Shown here: one piece after another, positions 53,416-64,000 of the stretch
Layout: the number at the start of each line of letters is the position of its first letter
Numbering within the stretch: the first letter of the stretch is position 1
DNA from: Diphasiastrum complanatum
Lineage: Eukaryota > Streptophyta > Lycopodiopsida > Lycopodiales > Lycopodiaceae
Length of the DNA: 64,000 nt
Assembly: GCA_029204225.1 (NCBI GenBank)
Contig: CM055103.1
Coordinates: forward strand, 42,059,368-42,123,367
Reading direction: 5' to 3'
Translations under genes and position numbers: made by a program
Notes under the pieces: model-generated
Told to the model about the DNA's origin: nothing
What the model saw: the letters and a program-made list of their open reading frames with translations, nothing else
Database searches by the model: none

Positions 53416-53981
53416 TGTCATGTGCCAATATTAGAATTATCACATCTAATCCATTCATGAACATCAAATTACAATGGAAATTGCAAGAAACTATGAAAAC
53501 AAGGCAAAAATCAAGAAAGTAGATAAACGTAACAAATCTTCACCAAATTAGGCAAAGTAAGGATTCATTATTAATGAATGGAGATCATTCAAAAGATGGG
53601 GGCCTAACTCTAGAGCATGATGATAGTTCTCATGTGATTGTAGGCACATGAACCACCATTTCCATCAAGAAAGCTCTCAAAGAGAAGCTTCAAGATCAGA
53701 AAGAGAACACCAAAAGTCCAAATGAATAATAGCTTCCAAATTAGCATGACCTCCTCTATTTATAGTGTTCCTTTAGTGCCTCTACTATAAGTTTTGGACT
53801 TTATTTAGCTAATTTGGGCCTTATAACCATTATTACAAATTTACTATTCACATATATAGTGAGGTTGTTCGAACCACTTTATTAACTATCCTATTGCTAC
53901 ATCTAGTCTAATTTAGCTCCATGGATATATTTAGCATAGTGTCTAGTAAGCTCATGGGCTAATTACATGCATCACATGACA
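53416..53981 (-). repeat. 5' LTR of the non-autonomous element
   Basis: 566 bp, the longer of the two LTRs, adjacent to the PBS; a TATTTATAG box at about 53757-53765 is shared with the partner LTR. Confidence 0.9.
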
Positions 53982-53986
53982 CAATA

Positions 53987-54884
53987 TGGTGCCACATTAC
54001 TAGTTATTCAAGGTTTGTTGGTGGGCATTTGGCAGTACACCATGGACATAGTGTGGAATAGATAGAAGAATAAGTGTGAGGGCTCTAGCACCTTGCATGT
54101 GTGAGTCCAACCCCGTGAGCACATCAATTAGCAGCCTGAATATCAACTTAGATGAGTAGAAGGTGTTTCCCACCTATTTTGGAATTCAAATGTGTAGGGA
54201 GGTAGAAATTGGCCAATAGCAACTAGGGCCAAATGCTCACTCTATTGCACTACTAATAATGGCACAAATGTGCTTTCGTTTGTCATGTTGAATAGAAAAA
54301 AGATGGAGAGTCTACCATTTTTGGCAAAATTTCACAATAATATAAGTGCACACAAACCATTCACATTAAAATGCCTTTTAAGAATGGTTGTAGACCACCG
54401 TCCATGAAACTTGCACAATAAATTATAAAATAAAGTGAAAACCATCAAATTAACATTGAATCAGCCTACTCAAATTGGGCTTGCTTCAACATATAAGTTG
54501 ATAGGAAAAACATGATCATACTCTTGATCTGAATGGCCGCTCCATTGACGTTCAGGTTTTTCCATGCTGTAAAGATTGTATGGTGGAAGGCCCCATTCGA
54601 GGGCCTTCCTTGTAGGGAGGGCTCTTGCTTGAGGGTGGGAGCTAGGGCCCCGACTTGCACGGAAGGCCCAAGGGCCTTCCACGACATAATGCAAGGTGAG
54701 AAGGTGAAGAAAATGCACATTTCGGACAGAGAACACACATTCCAAAGAGAGAATGAATATTTTTGAAAGAGAATGCACATTCTAGAGAGAGAATGATAGA
54801 TTCTGGAGGAGAGAGAAAGGTGAATGCATGTTTCGCTCATGGAGATGCTTCGAAAGTAAACACAAAACTTGAGCACAGGGCATT
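53987..54884. other. Non-coding region with AGAGAATG repeats
   Basis: Near 54720-54800 the motif AGAGA(A/G)AATG(C)ACATT recurs irregularly, and 54590-54690 holds GGGCCTTCC repeated in both orientations. No gene recognised. Confidence 0.4.
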
Positions 54885-55082
54885 ATGTGATATAACTACT
54901 CCACATAAGAATGTAGCAAATGCACTTATGGATCTTCTATCCATCTTGTCACCTGCAAAACTTGAGTCCGAATATGCTCTCAAACAAATATTAGTCCTTT
55001 CATAAACTATGCCAAAGTCTTTTGTAGCCGAGATGTACCTTAACACCCTTTTTGCTCCTTTCCAATGACATATTAACAACAT
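54885..55082 (-). pseudogene. Ty1/copia RNase H fragment
   Basis: Minus strand reads GAKRVLRYISATKDFGIVYE, LRAYSDSSFAGDKMDRRSIS and AFATFLCG, the start of copia RNase H. It is closely related to the plus-strand copy at 60703-60951 and is only about 60 residues long. Confidence 0.8.
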
Positions 55083-57246
55083 AGCTAAATAGTAGCCATA
55101 TTATGTTAATACTCTCATAAATATGTTCAAGAGTCTTATAACACCACAAAGTCATTCCAAGAACTTCTCATGGTCTCAAATTTGGTCATATAGATAGAGG
55201 CTATATTTGTAAACCAAGAATGAAAGAAAATTGAGAATAAAATGTTATCACTTCAAAAATCAAAATATTGCCACAAACCATGGAAAATTAAATCTTCTGA
55301 AGTACTTCAAATGCTTTTTGTGTGTGTGTTAAAAAACACATTTTCCTTCTATTTTTAGTTGCAAAATACAAACAGATAAAATTTAAACAAAATTACCCAA
55401 TGAAATTAAGTACATTCACAGTAATAAACCATGAAACAATAGGTTATCCCAACCAGAAAGTAGTTCACATTTACAAATCCTTTTTTTGAGACAATCAAGA
55501 ACAATTTTCATGACACAAACATAGATCAAATCATGCTAGAATCTTCAATTAACACCAAACTCTTACTAAATACTTGAAACTATTAAGCATGCAAACGAAC
55601 ATCATCAAATTTTTTCTCAACAACTGTAAATTCAAATCAAAGTCTTTAACAATTTATCACACTTCCATAAAATTTTATGACAACTTTTTACATGAAATTA
55701 TTCTTCCTATCACCAAAATCAGCATTATTTCACCTTTACATCTTATGCTCTACACTTGAGCTTATGTTTACCTATAACAATCACTTTGCTACTTAGTGCA
55801 TTCTTCACAGAGATCTCACAAGCTAGTCTATATTCATGCTTTCACATGTAGAGTTTTGCTACCACTTGATCACTCAATCATCAAACCCATTTGGCTTGGC
55901 ATAAAAACCAAGTCTCAAGTACTACTCTTGAAATCCATAATGTAGCATTTTCTTGTCGTGCCCAAGATCTCTCTTTAAAGCAAGCTAATCACTCAAAATG
56001 CATCAATAATCAAAGAAACCATATGTGTGTGGGCCCATAATCTACTAGTAAATCTTAGTTCAAAATTTCCTATGATAAGACCCAAATGACAGAAAGAGAT
56101 AACAACTAGTTTACATGCCACACTCTAACGATTGAGCACAAGAAATTGTGGTAGAGTCCATAGAAGTAGCATCAATCACATTGAGCAATAATAAATCTTC
56201 ACTACCATGTCCTTTTAGATAATCTTGGAGATTCTTTGAATCTATCTAATTTTCTTTGTCCACTTTACCCATGATTTCATACAACTTAAAGTGTGTCTTT
56301 TGCACTATCTTTATGACACTTACCAAGTCCACTACTTCCACTATCTCCACTGAATTGTAAACTTGATTGCTTTCACAGTCATGTTGTGCTTACAAAGTCA
56401 TCTCCTTAATTTAGTACGGCAATATTTAACATGTAGAATAATGAGTAGAAGTTATGAAGGTCACCTAGTTTCTATGGACACAATGGACATAACTCCTAAC
56501 AAGGATAGGGAGTTCATAAATCATGTTATTTGTTTTATATGCCTAAGATTGTCAAACTAGTTGAAACTATCCTATACTCATCCTCTTTCAAAAGAGTAGA
56601 TGCTAGACAAAATCCCACCTTTGAGATATCAGCTATTTTGAAATTTTATTTTTATCCTATTCATCCTCTTATTTTATCACAGTCTATTATTGGATTTACC
56701 TTTTTCAAATAGTATTTGCAAGTCAACAATCTTTTAGCTTATATATTGGATATCTTGATACTAAATTGACACATACAATATCCTGATTATTAGTTGCTAT
56801 ATATTATTATTTTGTTCAGCCATTCTCATGTATTTTGATATGCCTATATCATTTTTCTATATAGCTACATGTGGATGAAAATTCCAAATCAAAATAAGGA
56901 AAAATTTGGATCTTGGATCTTAAGTAACTTTGACAAGATAAATGCTATATATTTATATGATTTTCTACCTCAAAACATTCAAAGGATTATAATATTGCTC
57001 ATTCATATGTCAAACTAATAATTTTAAAATGTATACCCACTTTTTCTCTTGACTGAAAAGTTTCCACATATAGTATACTTTGTCATCCAGTTATTATTTT
57101 TGCATACTTGTACTTGGTTCCAAGTTATGATCCTAATTTGTACTTTGATGTGGTTTGCAATCCAACTAAAATATTTTAATATTTTAAAAGATGCTTTGGT
57201 GTTCCAAAATCTTGATACTAGGGGATCTTCACTAATGGATTGCAAT
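55083..57246. other. AT-rich non-coding region
   Basis: No coding motif, LTR or repeat recognised. Confidence 0.45.
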
Positions 57247-57615
57247 GGGGTGCCAAGTTGTTGCAACCATCCCTAACTATAGGTGGGGCATTATGTAGTT
57301 GTCAAAGATAACAACTTCTGGCTAGAAACACCCTATATGGCCCCTCATTGGCAACAAGTGAGACAACTACCTATCCTCAATACATAAATTGAGGGCAAAT
57401 ATGATGGACATTCAATGATCATTCCAATGGGTGGGGTACCAAGTTGTTGCAACAATCCCTAACTATAGGTGGGGCATCATGTTTTTGTCAAACATAACAA
57501 CTGCTAGCTAGAATTCCCTATATGGCCCCTCGCTAGCAACAAGTGAGACAACTACCTAATGCTCATATACGTAAATCGAGGGCAAAGACGATGGTCATTC
57601 TGTGATTATTCCATG
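57247..57615 (+). repeat. Tandem duplication, 186-bp unit
   Basis: Two head-to-tail copies (57247-57432 and 57433-57615). Both begin GGGGT(G/A)CCAAGTTGTTGCAAC, share ATCCCTAACTATAGGTGGGG and end near GAT(C/T)ATTCCA. Roughly 85% alike by eye. Confidence 0.85.
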
Positions 57616-58367
57616 TGATAATATATTTGTGCTAATGGTCAATGGATCAAACAAAAAATGAATATGATAATCTCTATAAAGATGATTTAAAATAAAATAC
57701 TTGCAAATACTACTAAATTACAACACTATGATATGCTCTTGATGGCATAATCTCTTGTTAAGAGTGCATACTAAAGTGCGTTGACTTTATTGACTCTTTT
57801 TGGTTACTCAATTTTCACAGTTTGTTAGCATATTCAAAGACATGTATTGAATTGGCTTTGTAGATATTCTTCTTTTAACCATGCAATGTAAACTTTTATC
57901 TTTTTCAGTTGCATTAACTATATGATTATTACTTTGAATTTCTATATGTTTTCATGAATCAAGTAAACAAGTCCCATAGTTTTATCATATATTGGTGCTT
58001 ATTTATCATACACAAGATTGACAAAAATAGTACTTAGCTATTTTTGCTTCTCATGATTAGTTTTAATTTAACACGTGCAATATGGTTCTAAACTATCATT
58101 TAAAAGAACTTCTAAAGTGTTTATATCAAATGCTAATTATGATCCATCCTCAGTAGTATTGGCATTCTTTAAACAAGGAAAACCTATTTGGTCAATGCCT
58201 ATTATTACACAAGGAACATGAAAAATCACTTAATATATCTTTGTATTGAAAGAAGTGATACTAATATATACTTTTAATTGAAATCAACTTATATTTGATA
58301 CATAATCACCAAAGCACACAAACTTCTAACATGTTCTTCAAATTTGACAAGCATTTATGGTGAGTTA

Positions 58368-58419
<52 letters not shown>

Positions 58420-60329
58420 CACTTTAGGGACCACAATAATGGGTCACCTCTTCATTACTATGGATTGGATATACAATTCGTTCTTTTTAGTACTCATCAA
58501 GTTTAGATCTCATCAACTGGAAAATTTGGGGCTTAGTTTTTATTGCTTCTATTGAACATGTACAACTACTATTAAATCATATGACATTTTCAGAATTTTG
58601 TGGGTAGCCCTTTTAGATCTTTGACTTTTCGAGCAAAAAAGTCTTAGTACTTCATTAATAATTCCTTTTATGAAATGTGAAATTATGCAAACACCAACTT
58701 AGGCCCATGTTGGAGGCCAATTTTGGTGGCCAACTTAGACACACCCTTTGCCAAATTGAGGGCATCACATGTGTGAATTCCAACAAGTATTGGGCCAAAA
58801 AAATTTCTCCAATAACATTCATTTACTTGGTATAGAAGTTAGGTGATTCTATTGGCTAAATTTAGATGCGTTCATGATGTAAATAGATGACTAAGATGAG
58901 CATATGGCCAAGTGGTAACCTGAGCTAGAAGCTTCCAAACATGAGTTTGTAATGCTATAAGTAGGTCTTAGCCCGCCTCATGTGTTTTCTTGATGTTTAT
59001 TGGTCAAAGCTAATTTAAAGGTGTTGTTTTACACTTGGACTACATTGGTTGGTGTAAGGAGTGTTAGATTTCATTCCTTCAATCATTTTGTAATGTGGAA
59101 CTACTTTGCAATTTTACTCGCATTGTCCAGACAATGTAGAAGGATTTGAAGACCGCCTACAGATATACATGTATTGTCGACACAGTGATGAATTGACCTA
59201 AAATGATTATTCGAGACTTGTACAACAAATGTACTTTTTGGCGCTCACAAGGATCTGTATAAAAGACAACTCAAAAATTGATGGAATAGATTTGATGCTA
59301 GAAGTTCACTAAGACTTCTCTTGATTAATGACTCAAGATAGACTTCTAGCCTTTCAAAAGACTTCTAGTCTTGGCCCTCTCACTCGCTCACTAATATTGA
59401 ATGGAAGTATTATGAGCTCACTCAAATTCCAATCAAACCAATTCACCGGATCGATGATAATGACAATTTCTAATTCTAGATTTGACTCTGTCGCTCTCCT
59501 TTTTCTTCATGATCTAACAATGGCATAGAAACCAATTTTTTAGGACCTATTCAAGACACCTATTAATTTGATTTGATAATTCAATCTCAAATCTCAATAA
59601 TGGTATTTGAGCTTTGATGCGTTCCCTTTGATTTGCACCAAAAACCCCATCAAGATGTTGTATGGAAATTATGAAGATCAATTGAATAATGGAACAAAAA
59701 ATAGGTACATTAGCCTCCCACACATGTGAAAAGTTCACCTATAGCTCACTACCAAATATAGACTTTAATACTTGAAGCAATTACTTAGAATAAACTCGCC
59801 CACTCAATTCTAAATTTGTGGCATCAAATTTGCTAAAATTAAATTGAGTTTTGATCATGTAATTTTGTCTTGGACTATTCAAAATGCAGCAAAAAGACTC
59901 CAATAAACCTTTGAAATGATGGAGGAAGCACCTTGAATGGATCCAATTGAGATCCTATAGCAAAAACATCAACCAATTTAGTGTTTCCTAGCTTCACCTT
60001 GGCTTGACTCCACTTGAAGGCTCAAATTCATGCAATATCCTTCACACATGTGAAAGTACAAACAGCCATAGGTAGAGTACAGTATCTGAACTTCCAAATC
60101 AATCTCACAATTGCAAAGTACTCAACACAAATAGCAAATATCAAGAATGTAGATCACCAACAACATTTGTAGATTGAAAACCAAAATTTACTCATAGTTT
60201 GATGGATAAACCATCACATATATATACATTAGTAGTGAATTTAAAGGCTTATTTGTAATTTTAATAACCTAACCCTAAAATCCAACCTAATTGATCGTTG
60301 GATCCATCCCAATTAGGGTCCTTGATCTC
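57616..60329. other. AT-rich region with (AC)n
   Basis: (AC)n at 58370-58417 is the only clear simple repeat. AGGAGTGTTAGATTTCA at 59058 matches the sequence at the start of the LTR at 61265, hinting at a remnant LTR. No gene recognised. Confidence 0.45.
58370..58417. repeat. (AC)n microsatellite
   Basis: About 24 uninterrupted AC units. Confidence 0.95.
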
Positions 60330-61253
60330 GAGATCCAAAAACAATGAAAAACATGCTAACGAGTTTAAGATGGTAGATCTTGGTATTATTCACTTAATAC
60401 TAGGCATAGAAGTATCAAACGAAAAGGATTTGAGTTTTATTTGTCAATCCAAGTATGCATCTTCTATCTTAGAGAAATTTGGAATGAAAGATTGCAAAGG
60501 AGTAGATACTCCTATGGAGCAAAATGTAAAAGTCTCTAATAGTAATGATGAAGTATCCTTTGAGGACATCACACTATATAGAAGGCTTAAAACCTCCCTA
60601 ATATATCTAACTATAAGTAGACCTAATCTAAGTTATAGTGTAGGCAAGATAAGCCAATATATGCAAAATCCACTAGTTTGTCATTAGAAAAATGCAAAAA
60701 GAGTGTTAAGGTACATCTCGGCCACCAAGAACTTTGGTATATTGTATCATGGATCTAATCTTTGTTTGAGGGCCTATTCGGATGCTGATTTTGCAGGTGA
60801 TAAGGTGGATAGGAAGTCCACAAGTGCTTTTGCTACCTTTCTATGTGATGGCATAGTATCTTGGCTTTCCAAAAAGCAAGAAACAATCTCACTTTCTTCA
60901 ACCGAGTTGGAATACAAGGCTTCGAAATCAACAACCAAGGAAGTCTTGTAAAGAGGCTATTGGTGGAGATACAAGTCATGAAGGCCAAGGAGGAGACAAT
61001 CATCTATTGTGACAACCAATCTAGCCAAGCACTAGCAACCAATCCCACATTCCATGCAAGGAGCAAGCACATAGAGATTGCTCACCATTTTGTGAGAGAA
61101 AAGGTTCAAGAAAAGGAGATCAAACTTCAACATGTATCTTCTTCATGTTGCCTTGCCGATCTACTCACTAAAGCCTTGCCAAAAGCTTTATTTGTCAAGT
61201 TAAGATCAGCCTTAGGTGTTGTAGATAGATGTACTATAGATGTATCAAATTAA
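60330..61253 (+). pseudogene. Ty1/copia RT C-terminus and RNase H
   Basis: Begins inside RT (NEFKMVDLGIIHLILGIEVS), then CQSKYASSILEKFGMKDCKG, DTPMEQNVKV and SLIYLTISRPNLSYSVGKIS, with a TAG at about 60687 where Trp is expected (QNPLVCH-stop-KNAKRVLRY). RNase H follows: LRAYSDADFAGDKVDRKSTS, SWLSKKQETISLSSTELEY, a one-base frame change near 60945, then IIYCDNQSSQALATNPTFHA, RSKHIEIAHHFVREKV and LADLLTKALPKALF, ending at 61253. RNase H acidic residues are kept. An LTR-like TGTTAGATTTC follows at 61265 after a GAGGAG purine tract. Confidence 0.9.
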
Positions 61254-61264
61254 AAATTGAGGAG

Positions 61265-61640
61265 TGTTAGATTTCACAATTTTCAAGTTGTATAAGTTAA
61301 TTGTTTGATATCTATGTGGATCCACACATGTGAGGACCTGTCCACATGTGTGAAATGTCATGTGAAAAGTTCAAATCCATTGTACATAGCGTCCATAAGA
61401 GACAAACCCCCTATTTTATAGTATTTATCTCCTAGAATGTAGGAATCTAGAAGGTCAACACTAGCCACCAATGATGTTGTGGAAAATTAGTGGAATCAAG
61501 CTAAATGGATTAGGATAAGCTCAATGAGATGTCTCACACGTGCTGGAAGTGGCTTCGAGAGAGAAATCCAGTATTGTGTACTTGATCCATGATGGATCTA
61601 TTTCAGTGCGTCAAAGAATATTCACCTATCTACCCAAGGA
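61265..61640 (+). repeat. Probable copia 3' LTR
   Basis: Starts TGTTAGATTTCAC right after AATTGAGGAG. It contains the inverted pair CCACACATGTG...CACATGTGTG (about 61321-61354), resembling motifs in the LTR at 35.7-36.2 kb. The right end is not defined. Confidence 0.55.
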
Positions 61641-63682
<2,042 letters not shown>

Positions 63683-64000
63683 ATGTCATCCATGGGTGGA
63701 TATTTGATCAAGTGAGAGAATCACTTCCACAAATTATTCCATTTGGAAAGTGAGAATGGAATCACTCCTAGTGATCCATGATCTATTTGACATAGTTCAA
63801 AGAGTTGAGGAAGAGCCTCAAACTCCCCAACAACAAGCCAAATACAAGAAGAGAGCAAGATTAGCTCTACATTGCATAAAGTTAAATGTATGCAATGACC
63901 TCTTGAAAGAGGTGTCTTCTTGTACCTCATCCAAAGAGGCTTGGGATTCATTAAAGAGCATCTATGAATCCAATAATACCTCAAGAATCCTCATGCTAAG
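63683..64000 (+). pseudogene. Ty1/copia gag, runs off the window
   Basis: ATG at 63683 starts MSSMGGYLIK then a TGA. After a frame change the UBN2-type Gag core follows: EEPQTPQQQAKYKKRARLAL, HCIKLNVCNDLLKEVSSCTS and SKEAWDSLKSIYESNNTSRI, open to the window end. The start resembles that at 36766. The stop at 63713 means this copy is damaged even though its core is well kept. Confidence 0.8.

Larger units (their letters stand above)
51873..53981 (-). mobile_element. Complete non-autonomous LTR retrotransposon (about 2.1 kb)
   Basis: Two LTRs in direct orientation (51873-52380 and 53416-53981) bound a 1,035-bp internal region. Each LTR has inverted ends TGTCATGTG...CACATGACA. The flanks CAATA (51868-51872) and CAATA (53982-53986) form a perfect 5-bp target-site duplication. 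The PBS (minus strand) is at 53399-53410, and a purine tract (minus-strand AGTAAGGGGAG) lies next to the low-coordinate LTR. The internal part has no gag or pol, so replication would depend on proteins from another element. The high similarity of the LTRs suggests a fairly recent insertion. Confidence 0.9.

Noticed and set aside
59062-59080. Possible 5' LTR of the copia at 60.3-61.25 kb
   Set aside because: Only about 17 bp match the LTR start at 61265 and similarity does not continue, and no PBS is found nearby.

Overview
The window looks like a stretch of a large, repeat-rich nuclear genome from a land plant. The evidence is Ty1/copia and Ty3/gypsy LTR retrotransposons primed by initiator-Met tRNA (TGGTATCAGAGC or TGGTATCAAAGC next to LTR ends), LINEs with APE and RT domains, GT-AG introns of several kb, and very long (GA)n/(CT)n tracts. 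Multi-kb introns stuffed with retroelements fit a fern, lycophyte or gymnosperm better than a compact angiosperm, but I cannot fix the species. No rRNA, tRNA, CRISPR or bacterial operon structure was seen.

Layout. 1-6.4 kb is a pile of broken LTR elements: gypsy gag scraps, a copia 5' LTR-PBS-leader-gag unit, two gypsy pol 3' halves meeting tail to tail, and a minus-strand LTR with PBS. 6.7-11.5 kb is a nearly complete minus-strand LINE (ORF1 with coiled coil; ORF2 with APE endonuclease, RT and a C-terminal Cys/His cluster) carrying only two evident frameshifts. 13.9-25.0 kb is the best candidate host gene: five phase-compatible plus-strand exons that end in a long Asp/Glu tail. Its 7.2-kb and 2.6-kb introns are filled with antisense LINE and gypsy-like debris. 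26-33 kb holds copia gag/protease pieces and a copia integrase-RT-RNase H region, all minus strand, with an LTR and a CT microsatellite. 33.6-35 kb and 42.2-44.6 kb hold decayed minus-strand genes that resemble uncharacterised transposase-like families. Between them lie a copia LTR/PBS/gag fragment, a pair of direct repeats, a long GA tract, a 25-26-bp minisatellite (40.2-40.7 kb) and an unrecognised plus-strand gene (40.96-42.06 kb). 45-49.4 kb contains gypsy gag and RNase H-integrase remnants. 51.87-53.98 kb is a structurally complete, non-coding LTR retrotransposon with a perfect 5-bp target duplication. 54.8-64 kb is AT-rich with copia RNase H, LTR and gag fragments, a 186-bp tandem duplication, and CA and CT microsatellites.

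Almost all coding signal is retroelement-derived and decayed. The exceptions worth following up are the spliced acidic-tail gene, the hypothetical gene at 41-42 kb, and the two transposase-like genes. All identifications rest on reading motifs by eye; no database search was possible.
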